Below are positions 26,510 through 37,000 of a DNA stretch of 64,000 bases, in pieces. The number at the start of each line of letters is the position of its first letter. Position 1 is the first letter of the stretch. Where the stretch lies: assembly GCF_004193775.1 (NCBI RefSeq), contig NC_041005.1:6698501-6762500 (forward strand), read 5' to 3'. The notes under the pieces are model-generated. The model worked only from the letters and a program-made list of their open reading frames with translations. It did not search any database and was not told the DNA's origin. The translations under genes were made by a program, and so were the position numbers. The stretch is from Glycine soja (lineage: Eukaryota; Streptophyta; Magnoliopsida; Fabales; Fabaceae).

Positions 26510-29500
26510 ATGGCGACGCAATCGTTAGACGAAGAAACAACTAAGAAAGTCATACGACAGGTATGACTCATACTCCAATCTTGCTTTTGTATTTCAACTT
26601 TTATTTTTCTTATGATCATTCATCATTCAATTTTCCATTCTTTTGTCGCTCAGGTCGAGTTTTATTTCGGCGACAGCAACCTTCTCACCGATGGTTTCAT
26701 GAGGAAGAGTATCACTGAAAGCGAAGATGGCAGTATCCTTGTTCTTCAGTATTACCTGTTTTTATTTATTTTTTTGTTTTAACTGTAGCGCTTTTGTAGA
26801 ATAATTTGAAGTTATCATTGCTGGCCTTGACTGTGGTCTCTCACAGTGATTAGTTTGGCGCTGATTTGCTCGTTTAATCGAATGCGAAAACACCTTAATT
26901 TGGGTGATGTTAAGCCCGATGAAGTGGCCCAAGAAACCGTGAATACTGTTGCTCAAACTTTGAGAAATTCGGCTTCACTCAAGGTCTCCGAAGATGGTTA
27001 GTTTCCTAAACTCAGGCTCTTTTTGTTTTTGGTGATTCAGAGATGAATTTGTCATAAATGAACTTATTTGCTGTTTATTTGTCACTGTCAAATCAATGGT
27101 TTTCTGGATGAAAATGCCTTTTGCTTTTATTTTTTGCATGCTACTAATTGTATGTTCATAGGTTATATGAAGAATGATTAATTATATCCTGGCTTTTTAT
27201 TCTTTTTTATGTGTATGTTTCAGGGAAAAAAGTTGGCAGGAAAACTGAACTTCCAAAGCTAGAAGATGTTGAGCAGGTGGAGATAAGAACACTTGCTGTA
27301 TCACCATTTGAATATGATCTGAAGCTTGAAGATGTGGAGAAATTTTTTGGTCAATATGCAAAGGTAATAATATTAACACGGGGGAGTCCGGGGCCTGTAT
27401 CATGATCTACATGCTAACATTTTAGTTTAAAAGCAGTATGTTTCTTTTACTTATCCTGAGTTGTCAACGTGTAGATAAAAGAAGCCAACTGGAGTCACAT
27501 CTGCATAAAAGAAGTTTCTTAATGCTCTTGATTGACAAGGAATTAAGACTATATACAAAATGCTTCTCATAAACTCAAGACATTATGCATCATTTAAAGA
27601 TAAACCATGACATTGTATTCCTCTGGTTAATATCTGAGTGCTTTAGATTTATGTAATATGTATTACTTTCAATGAGTATGTAATCGGTTGTTGTCTAACT
27701 GATGGTTCTTTAAGTATGATCCACGAAGTATTGTGTGAGATCTTTTTTTTTCCTATACTTTTCTTTTTATAATAATTTACATATATATATATATATTGGG
27801 TTTTCAGGTTAATAGTGTCCGGCTTCCCCATCATGTTGGAGACAAAAAGTTGTTCTGTGGCACTGCTCTTGTAGAATTCTCTTCAGAGGAAGAAGTAGAA
27901 AAGGTTATGAAGGAAAAAATGGTATATGCTGGGGCTGAGTTAGAATTAAAACCAAAGTAAGAGAATTCTTATAGCATTTCAACACCTGTACCTGAAAATT
28001 AATTATATTAAAAAAAGGTCAAATATTTGGCTTCTAAAAATAATTTCTAAAATATGTGCTATGACGGGTTCCTTTATGTTAATGAAAGTATTGCAATAGG
28101 AATTGCACATTTATTCTCTATATTTGTGAAAAATATAAATAAAAGGAGTTCCTTTGGTGCCAAGTTCTCCTGGCATCGTTTATGAAGAATTTAAATTCAC
28201 TTCATTGCTGCTTGTAACTTGTGCTTGCATTACTAAAATTTGAGAAATTTGGTATTTGAGACAGTCAGACAAAAATGTCTTAATGTTCAGTGACTATTGA
28301 TAATATATATGGAAGTTTGTGATGCTTATATTTTGCCCAATTCAGGAAGGACTTTGATGCAGAGAGAGAAAAAGAATTAGAAGATTATAAAAAATCTCGT
28401 CCACCTGTGGGTTCAAATCACCAGAATAGCTCAAATGTAGAAGAAGAGTAAGAAGCTGCCAACTTTTAATCCCCCCAAAGAAAGTATATATAGAAACTGA
28501 TAGTTTACATTCATTTCCATAACAGCTACCCTAAAGGCTTAATTATTGCCTTCAAATTAAAGAGCATTTCAGAAGAAATTCCGTCTGAACAAAATGGTGT
28601 TGATCAACAAGCCAAGGACAATAGTGTTGTCTCCAAAACAGATGAAAACCCCCGCTCTGAAATTACTTCTGGGGAAAATGATCAAAAGGTAACAGAAAAT
28701 GTTGGTGTTGATGAAGAAAAAAATGAGATGAAAGAAGCAAAGGAAACTGTAAATGAAGAGGACAATGAGATGAAAGAAGCAGAAGAAACTGAAAGTGAAG
28801 ACAACACTGACATGAAAGAAGCAAAGGGAACTGAAAGTGAAGACAACAATGGGATGAAAGAAGGAAAGGTAACCAAAGATGAAGAAAAGAAACAACAAGC
28901 TGGTGAAAAATTTTCTGCCGCTGCTTACAAGGACAACATGGATGTTGTCTCACGTGAGGATTTGAAGAGTGTCTTTGAGAAATTTGGTACCGTGAAGGTA
29001 ATTGGGTTTCCCCCTTCCTCCAGCCTGTAGAACTTTATGCCTTCTGGTAATTTGTGTTTGAGGTTTTGCAGCTGTCTATTATAACTCATCACCCCTCCCC
29101 CTGAAGTTATTTTCCTGTTTCTGGAAGGGGGATACTTTTCTTTTTTAAATTTGTTTGATTATCCTGATGGCAGGCTAGATTCCTGTTACTGAAAAATAGA
29201 CTATAGTCAGTTTTCTTAATTGATTAAATTTTTTTTTTTCCTGTTTAGTACATTGATTTCAAGATTGGAGCAGAGTCAGGATACATCCGCTTTGAAGAAA
29301 CTGAAGCTGCTCAGAAAGCTCGTGCTGCTGCAGTTATTTCAGAAAAGGATGGCTTGGTTGTAAAGAATTATATTGCTATTCTAGATCCAGTGACTGGTTA
29401 GTTCTACGTCAATTTCTTTTTTCTTAAGCAGGTTTGGATTTCGTTTGTGGGCTTAAAATACTACTTCTCTTCACCAGTTTCTAATGATATAAGCTTGTAC

Positions 29501-29969
29501 CCAAATTGAAAAAATATTGCACCTGATGAACAAAACCGCTTAACTAGGAGGGAAGGGATTTGGATATGGAGAGAATAGTTGCTGAGATTAGAACTAAAGT
29601 GGTATCTTCTGTCAGTGAAAATTGGATTGGTTAAGTTGAGAGCCACATTTATTTGTTATGGTGATCACAGGTGAGGCCGAAAAAGAATACTGGAGCCTGC
29701 TTCGTGGTAATCAAGGCAAACACCGAGAATTCAAGAATAAGCAAGGAAGGTACGTTGCTGGATTCAACGATGCCTTGCATTTAACTTTACCAATTGTCTA
29801 TACCTTTTTACTTTGCGTTTTTGGATGCTCGAAAAAGGGTGGAACTTATATTAATTATACCTCTCTTTGCAGGGGAGGATGGCATGGGAGAGGGGGCAAA
29901 CATGCACGCTCTAGAGATAATGGGTCTAGAGATCGCCGAAATAAGGCTCAGAAAGTTGGTGGTGCATAA
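26510..29969 (+). CDS. LA1: La protein 1 (La-type RNA-binding protein)
   Basis: Nuclear chaperone that binds the 3' UUU-OH tails of RNA polymerase III transcripts and supports their maturation. Exons: 26510-26560, 26654-26732, 26847-26996, 27224-27363, 27808-27956, 28346-28447, 28526-28997, 29249-29396, 29671-29749, 29873-29969, giving 488 residues. The La motif is at about residues 10-95 (VIRQVEFYFGDSNLLTDGFM and ALICSFNRMRK). RRM1 is at about 108-190, with GTALVEFSS as RNP1-like strand. A Glu/Lys-rich linker with four 14-residue repeats follows, then an RRM2/xRRM at about 350-460, and a basic Gly/Arg tail (GRGGKHARSRDNGSRDRRN). This order matches plant La1. Intron 2 has U12-type splice signals. 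The ATG context (catcaATGG) is good and the frame is closed upstream. Confidence 0.95.
26733..26846 (+). other. U12-type (minor spliceosome) intron in LA1
   Basis: The donor reads GTATCCTT, the U12 consensus. CCTTGAC at 26825-26831 matches the U12 branch consensus (TCCTTRAY), with its A 16 nt before the exon. Joining at TCACAG restores ...EDG-MISLALICSF in frame (ATG codon split after its A). Introns elsewhere in this gene have ordinary U2-type ends. Confidence 0.85.
28722..28889 (+). repeat. Four 42-bp tandem repeats inside LA1 exon 7
   Basis: Units start at 28722, 28764, 28806 and 28848. Each encodes 14 residues of the form (N/T)(E/D/G)MKEAK-x-T-x-SED-N. The repeats keep frame and stay acidic/basic mixed. 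They lie in the linker between RRM1 and RRM2, outside folded domains. Units 2 and 3 are the most alike. Confidence 0.9.
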
Positions 29970-30581
29970 TGTTGGGTTGGTTAGATACAGCAGTTTTGAG
30001 ATCAACTTGCCTGATGTATTCTCCGCTAATATATACTCAAGTTTTGATTTTATGGTTCGGCTGTAACATGGCACATTATCATTACTTGCAATATTTCTTT
30101 ATAATTTATCGCTTCCATATATTTCTCTCTATTCAGTCTATTATTGTTTGAGGTTCATACTTAATCTAATTATGTAGATGAGATCGTAGAGTAAGATGAT
30201 TCGATAAAAAAAAGTTGACAATTTTTTATATGGTAAATTAATTACTCTAGCATTTTACTTGATTCTTTCGGTTTACTCATTAATTTAATAAAGCCTTGAT
30301 TTTAATCCCTGTCCTGTGTCCTGAGTTTTTTTTTTTTTTTGTTTTACTCAAGGAGCTAAAAGCCCAAAAATAAAAAATCCTCTAGGAAACAGAACAGTAG
30401 TAGCATATCATCAATCAGAAATTACATAAAATTGCGTAACGAGAGGTCATTACTCATTCGAAGTGAATTTAGCGAAAAGGTCAGTGGGCTGATTTGCTTC
30501 TCTGTAGCCATGCTCCCTTGATGTGCATTGCTTGAATTTCTAAAGATTAAATATAATAAACTTTGCTTAAATTCACATTGA

Positions 30582-30968
30582 GGGTGTCTTTGGTTGTGAG
30601 AAGATAAAATGAAGGAAAGGAAGAAAACATGTGAGAAGAAAAATAAGGTATAATAAAGTAAAAATAGAAATGAATGATTTGGCTGAAGATAATTGATATG
30701 AAATAGAAAAGAAATATTTGAATTAAATAGTTTAGTAGGTATAAAAAGAAGTCAATATTAAGATAGAAAAATTAATATTAAGTAAAAATATATTATTATT
30801 ATGTGGTAGGAGAATGCTTGCAGTAAAAGCACATCAAAAACTGCACAGCAGCAGCGGACATAGTACCATCCCAAGTCTCAACCAAACCACCACCACTCCC
30901 GTATTTCACCTGCATTTCTCTACCTTTCCTTGCTCTTCTCTAGCATTTGATCGCAACCAAACCATGCC
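30582..30968. mobile_element. Candidate Tourist-like MITE
   Basis: Left end GGGTGTCTTTGGTTGTGAG; the complement of the right end reads GGCATGGTTTGGTTGCGATC, sharing the TTTGGTTG-GA core typical of Tourist-like termini. The right flank is TTA (30969-30971); the left flank is TGA (30579-30581), one base off. The interior is purine-rich on the left half and pyrimidine-rich on the right half. There is no open frame. Confidence 0.5.
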
Positions 30969-30974
30969 TTAGTC

Positions 30975-31325
30975 CTTTAGCTTTATGATTGCGTAATTTT
31001 GGTCCTATTGCACATTTGGTCTTAAATTTTAAAAATTTAACAATTTTGCTTCATTATTTGTTTATTATTATTTTTTTAAAATAGAAATTATTAACCGATA
31101 TATTGATGATGATGTGACACTAATAATGTGTAAAACTATCTTGTCATCTATCAAGTTATATGTCTGTCACGTTAGTAATTTTTGTTAAAAAAATTAATGA
31201 CAAATTAATGGTGAATCAAAATTGTTAAATTTTAAGAATGTGAAGGATCAAATTTACAATAATTTTTTTGAGAGATCAAAATTATATAATTATGAAATTA
31301 TTAGGGATCAAATATAGATTTAAGC
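30975..31325. repeat. Inverted-repeat element
   Basis: The segment 31028-31060 (AAAATTTAACAATTTTG core) reappears inverted at 31201-31236 (CAAAATTGTTAAATTTT). The flanks mirror each other as TTTTGGTCC / GGATCAAAT and GATCAAAATTA words. It looks like a foldback or MITE-type element common in legume intergenic DNA. Exact ends are uncertain. Confidence 0.5.
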
Positions 31326-32993
31326 CGATAAACTAATATTGTGTTGATGAGTATTGTTACAACCTTCCTATAATAATTAAATTCGAGTAATCACATATTT
31401 GAAACCGCCTAACCAAGCAATTCGAAGATTGTGGGACCCACCTGGTGCTTTGTATCTTTCTCCATCCTATTAAAAATTCTAATTAGTGGGTAGAATCTAA
31501 ACCCATATAAAATACTCCATTTTGCATGAATAATGAAGTTATGCTCAACAAAAGATGTAAATGTTAGGGTGAAGGAGCCATCAAAATTCCCAATTAAACC
31601 TCCACAAACAGCTTTGTTACTAGATTCATGCCATGATCTATTTGTATTGATCTTAACACAATTTTTTGGGGAGGTTTCAAGGGATAAATTAATTCTTTAC
31701 AAGATGATTATTAAGATAAGACCAAACCTTTCAAAGTGTGCAAATGAGTGGAAAAATATATGTGAATAAAATTTACTTTGAGCTACGTAGACTAGACATT
31801 AGGAACTTTATTTTTGAATATATATGGGCCTGTAATTTGTTTGTTAATTTTTTTAATAAAGTAATCACTCCTTAAATTTTAAATAAATGAATCACCACAG
31901 GTTAACTTTGCTTTGGTTGTATAAGAATAAACTTAAGTAGTAGCATTGGAACAGTAGCCAATCATTACCCAAATTGTATGGTCAATTTGAATGGTAGTAC
32001 TACTATAACTGATTGATCAGTTTATGTGTAAATTCGTTGGTATATAATACTGGAATAAACGCGACAATCACATATGCCATGTTTAATATTTCCCATGTTG
32101 CATTCCGATTTCCGAGTAGTGTAGCGATGCTACTATGCGAGTATCAAACTATCAATTGACTATTAACACAATCTACGTTAACATAAAACTACTATTATAT
32201 GCATTAAAGAACAATAAATTACTAACAAATAACAATAATGACCCATTTTTCAATTGAAATATTTCAAAGTTAGTTCATCCGTCTCTTTTGATTTAGACCT
32301 TTATCAATATTTCTACGCACTTCGCCACGATATATTTATTTGGATTTTCTTAATACGATATTTTTTTTTCTAATAAAATTGTCTATTATTTTACGATAAA
32401 CACTATTTTATAAATAACCGAAGTTTCAAATATTAAATTGATTTAATCATTTTAATTTTTATGTAAAAATTAAATTTTTATTATAATACTATATTATTTA
32501 TTGAAGTAAGTATTAAATGTATGAATAAAAGATACAGTAAATTATTTCAACTGTTTTCTTGTATCTGGGTGGTTATAGTTGACTTGCCAGAATTACATCA
32601 ACTGTCGTGAAACGTAAGATTGACAAATTATAAAAACGCTTTGATTTTTAATACTTATTTAATGTAAATTTAATAGTAATAGCTATCTTTATTGTAAATA
32701 TTTATACTTATTAAATGTAAATTTAATAGTACTAGTAGTAATAGCTAACTTTATCTTTATTGTAGCCTTAAAATAAAATCTTTATCTTTTTTGTGGAAAA
32801 AAAAGCAGGACCGCTCTAAATAAATAAAATAATGAGTGGTAGAAATTTGAAGAAAGAAAGAAAGAAAGAAAATAAAAATGAGAGAATAGTATCTTTTTTA
32901 AAAATAATAATTTGCCCGTTGTACATTTTGAAAATAAAAATGTACGCTACCGTGCAGAGATGGAAACGTTTATCCGGCGTGTCGTGATCTAGA

Positions 32994-33085
32994 CCGTTCA
33001 TTTGCCAAAGATGTTCGAGCTATAAGCATAGGGTTTGAAACGCAAGAGTCCGCCTCTTTATGTTTGAATAGAGACGAGGACCGTT
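32994..33085 (-). promoter_or_regulatory. Two AACGG (MSA-core) words upstream of MYB3R
   Basis: On the - strand, TGAACGGTCT (AACGG at 32994-32998 on complement) and AAAACGGTCC (complement of about 33079-33087) contain the AACGG core bound by MYB3R proteins. Neither matches the full 11-base consensus. Position relative to the transcription start is unknown. Confidence 0.4.
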
Positions 33086-33146
33086 TTAGTTTAACTCTTT
33101 TCGTTTTTTCTTTCCATTTTTCAATTCTGGATTGTGGTGGTGGTTG

Positions 33147-33242
33147 ATGTGCATTTGCAGATCTTACTTCGCCATCGCTTGCGCGTGGATCTGCAAATGC
33201 GCACCGTTTCGATCGCTTCGTCCGTCATTAATCTTTCTCTGA
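33147..33242 (+). other. Upstream ORF 1 in the MYB3R leader
   Basis: ATG at 33147 opens a 31-codon frame ending TGA at 33242, wholly inside leader exon 1 as inferred from the GTGAGT donor at 33254. It overlaps the 13-bp hairpin. Whether it is transcribed depends on the start site, which the sequence does not fix. Confidence 0.45.
33151..33200 (+). promoter_or_regulatory. 13-bp perfect hairpin in the MYB3R 5' leader
   Basis: GCATTTGCAGATC (33151-33163) pairs exactly with GATCTGCAAATGC (33188-33200) around a 24-nt loop. In RNA this would form a stable stem about 50 nt before the end of leader exon 1. In DNA it is an inverted repeat that could bind a dimeric factor. The pairing is seen; the function is inferred. 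Confidence 0.7.
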
Positions 33243-33264
33243 AGCTCAGTCCGGTGAGTTATCC

Positions 33265-33275
33265 TCTAACGGTCA
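33265..33275 (+). promoter_or_regulatory. MSA element (mitosis-specific activator), perfect consensus
   Basis: TCTAACGGTCA matches YCYAACGGYYA at all 11 positions. It lies 12 bp into the first (leader) intron of the MYB3R gene. MSA elements are the known binding sites of plant MYB3R factors and drive G2/M expression, so this suggests auto- or cross-regulation. Confidence 0.65.
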
Positions 33276-33989
33276 CATTCGCATGTTCGTTCTCCGATCT
33301 TCAAATCGTGTTTTCTTAACTTCGATCTTGTTCGCCGAAGAATTTTACGAGTCCTTATTGGATTCTGAGTTTTATGCGCAACTTTAATTTGAATTGCTCT
33401 GTCTTTTTTTTTTTTAAAAAAAAAATTAAATCGTAATTTGAATTAGCTTTCTTTGACTGGGATTTTAGTAGCGAATTATGTAATTGAGCTATTGGTTTTT
33501 ATGGTGGATGTGGCTTGAGTGATGCAAGCGGTGGAGCTTCAAAAGTGGTGATGTGTTTGGTTAAGGAAAAATTGTCCGTTCTTAAAATCATGTTTTCTTA
33601 CCTTCGATCTTGCTCGCTGTGGAATTTGAGGAATCTTTATTGGATTTTGTGTTTTTGAACAACTTTAATTGGAATTGCTGTGTGTGCTTTTTTCTTTTTT
33701 AATTTTGAAAATTATCTGTGATGTTGAAAGTGTCGAATTATGTAATTGAGCTTTTGGTTGATAAGGTAGATGTTGACTCGTGTGATCCAAGTGGTAAATC
33801 TTCTGAAATGGTGATATAATGTGATTTTTTTTTGAACATTTTGAATATTCTTTTATTCAATTGTTTGGTTGAGAAAAAAATTCTTTGATTCTTTTTTTTT
33901 CCTTCCATTTTTTCTTTGAACTTCTCCTGATTCCTGTGTTTGTTTGCAGAAGTTTGTTCATGCGATCTCTTAATTGAGGGGGGATTATA

Positions 33990-34082
33990 ATGATTTGGAG
34001 AAGCAACTGGAGAGAGAATTGCAGTCCAGTGGGAATTGGGGTATTCTATTTTAGTTATCTGCCAACAAACTATGGAAGGTGA
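33990..34082 (+). other. Upstream ORF 2, overlapping the MYB3R start codon
   Basis: ATG at 33990 in leader exon 2 (which starts at 33950 after TTTGCAG) opens a 30-codon frame whose TGA (34080-34082) lies beyond the MYB3R ATG (34072), in a different frame. A 5-codon ORF also begins at 33960. Overlapping uORFs of this type usually lower translation of the main frame. The ORF is seen directly; its presence in the mRNA follows from the inferred splice acceptor. Confidence 0.6.
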
Positions 34083-37000
34083 CCAGACAATCCTTGCTGC
34101 ATCAGAAGGGGTGATAGAAGGTGTTCAGAAAATTAGATCTCTGAATGGGTAATTCTCAAAATCATCTTTGTTTAACTACATTGGTTCTTTTATTACTAGG
34201 CAGGCCTTTATCATTGGCGTGATACGTGAGTGAAGTGAAATTAATACTGGTGTTTAGCCTGTTTCTCTCTAGTGTCTAACACCTTTAACACTTAACAATT
34301 GACATGCTTAACATGTTTACATGTGAAGCTGTTACTTGCTTTCTTTTTGGGAATAATTTATTAATTATTAACAGGGCTGAGGATTGGTATTGCTAATATT
34401 TTTTTATGTTCCAACTCTTGCTCTTTCCAAGTCCTGTCCTTTCTCTTGAACAAATAATGTTTCACTTATAAAAATAAAGAAAGACAAAGAAACCTTTTGT
34501 AGGTAACCGTAGTAAATTTTTTCTATGAAGAGATGAAGTGAGTTTTTTCTTACGATGAAATACATATCTGTAGGAGGACTACTGGCCCTACAAGGCGCTC
34601 TACAAAAGGACAATGGACACCTGAAGAGGTGAGTTATTTTAACACTTAAAACTTATTTCATGTTTTGGAAGTTTCGTAATGTTTTGCTTGTGCTACAAAT
34701 TTTTTTTAACTTATCTTTTATAGGCTGGTAATGTTTTATTTGCACTATAAAATCCTGTAACTTGTGAAACTAAGCAAGTTTATGAATTATTCAAATGATT
34801 TTTCCATGTAAAAAATTTGTTTACTTACAATCAGTTATAGTTATTCTTTTGAATTTTACCACAAAAAAAGGTTATAATACATTTTTTTTAATCTTTTTGA
34901 TATGTTTGTGCATTTAGCACTTTAAGACTTAACAGTTTCTAAGATATAAAGTTTGATTGATAATTATCTTGTATATTATTAGGTGATATTCATGTGTTTT
35001 GTTTTTGCAGGACGAGATTTTGCGGAAGGCTGTTCAGCGTTTCAAAGGAAAGAACTGGAAAAAAATAGGTACTATTTTGGTAGCAGACCCACTAGTGTTG
35101 ATTTCTAATTTTGATTAAGTTATATGCTTGAAATTTAATATGCTTAACAGGGAGATATAAATGGGGGGAAAAGGACTGCGTTTCGCGGGGTTCAATATTT
35201 TGGTCCCCTTGAGCAGTTTTGTAATTCTACTTATTTCTCATACACACACACACACAGATACATTAAGCACTTTTAATTTACACAAATTAATTATGCAATA
35301 TTTTGTTATGTGACCTGTTCTGATTGCCAAATTTGTTTGTAGCGGAGTGTTTCAAGGATAGAACTGATGTACAATGCTTGCATAGGTGGCAGAAAGTCTT
35401 AAATCCAGAACTCGTCAAAGGTCCATGGTCTAAAGAGGTAATCTCTACTTTCCATTTCTTGCCCATGTTGATCTTATCTCTACATGTTAGAATTTATTTT
35501 GATGTAATATTAGAATGTATAAATTTTCTGTTTACATATCTAATGTGAAGTCACCTATCGAATCTGAATGCAAACAGGAGGATGAAATAATTATTGATTT
35601 GGTGAATAGATATGGACCTAAAAAGTGGTCTACTATCGCACAACACTTACCTGGACGTATTGGTAAGCAATGTCGAGAAAGGTATGGGGGCTATTGGATT
35701 TCTATTGTTTTGTGTAGGACACAAGCATCATTAATGTATCTTTATTGTCCAAAAATGATAAATTAGAATATAATAATAAAATATTTTATTCAGATTATCT
35801 TTATCCCTGTTGCCTCATACCATCATATTGGAGAATTTCGATGGATGTAGTTAATTCTCGTTTATATAATTTTGTAAAAATGTATAGGTGGCATAATCAT
35901 CTTAATCCTACTATAAATAAGGAAGCATGGACGCAAGAAGAGGAGTTGGCTCTTATACGCGCACATCAGATTTATGGGAACAGATGGGCAGAATTAGCGA
36001 AGTTATTGCCTGGAAGGTAAATACATATTGAATTCTTTTTTTTGGAAGGTAAATACATATTGAATTACTTGTGCTTGCTTATGTGGCAACAGGACAGACA
36101 ATTCTATAAAAAACCATTGGAATAGTTCTGTAAAAAAAAAATTGGATTCTTACTTGGCATCGGGCTTGCTTACTCAGTTACAAAATGTACCACTTGTTGG
36201 AAATCCGAATCAACCTATTGCTTCCATCTCTTCGAGGTTGCAGCAGAGTGGAGACGATAATGGTCCTAGGGGGGCTGAAGGGGAGGAAGTTTCACAGAGT
36301 AGCCAGGAGTCAGCTAAAGCTGGTCACTTTTCGTCAGCCAGAGAGATGAGGAGTGTTGTTTTACAAACTGGAGAGGAATACAAACCAAATGAAAAACCTA
36401 GTCAAGCATCCTGTTCAGAGCCATATTACGTGTCTCTGGATGAAGTAACTGCATCCCTTCAAGACATGGCTGGCCAAGGGATTTGCACTTCTCAATTCAT
36501 TGAACAGAAATATTCACACAAACCTAGAAACTCCACAAACGGGGACTGCCAGCTTGATTTACTTGACTTGACCCATATTTCCTCAATGGACTTTGGGCCG
36601 GAATCATCACAGTTGCAAAATGATAGGGTAGCTCCTAGTGAAAGTCCCGACATGGTGAATATTCCGTTTCAGACTTCGATGGGGTTAGGTGTTGCAACGA
36701 CCATGGGATCTATATCTGTTAAACTAGAACACATATTGATGTCTGATGATGAATGTTGCAGAATCCTAATTTCAGAAGCAATAGGTGATGAATGCTTTTC
36801 TTCTGGAGATTATAATAAAGGTGTTAACATGGTTAACTTGTCAGGATGCACCTCATTTCTTTGTCAGTCATTACCATCTGTCCAATCAGTAGTTTCTTCT
36901 ACTGGTGATAGGTTGACGTATACGGTCGAACCCAATCAGTTGGTTGGGTCTGAGGATCAGCAGTTTGTCTCCAGAACACAGGACAACATAATTTATGCCA

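Larger units (their letters stand above)
29970..34071. other. Intergenic region and MYB3R leader
   Basis: Holds the LA1 3' UTR (to about 30330), a candidate MITE (30582-30968), an adjoining inverted-repeat element (about 30975-31325), AT-rich DNA without recognisable genes to about 32900, and the MYB3R promoter, leader exons and first intron (about 33000-34071). Confidence 0.7.

Noticed and set aside
28569..28953. Antisense frames rich in Phe/Ser/Leu opposite the La gene
   Set aside because: They mirror the acidic Glu/Lys repeats of La exon 7, whose complement lacks stops.
33134..33319. 61-codon frame in the MYB3R leader as a protein gene
   Set aside because: It starts at GTG, spans the leader-exon donor and has no recognisable domain.
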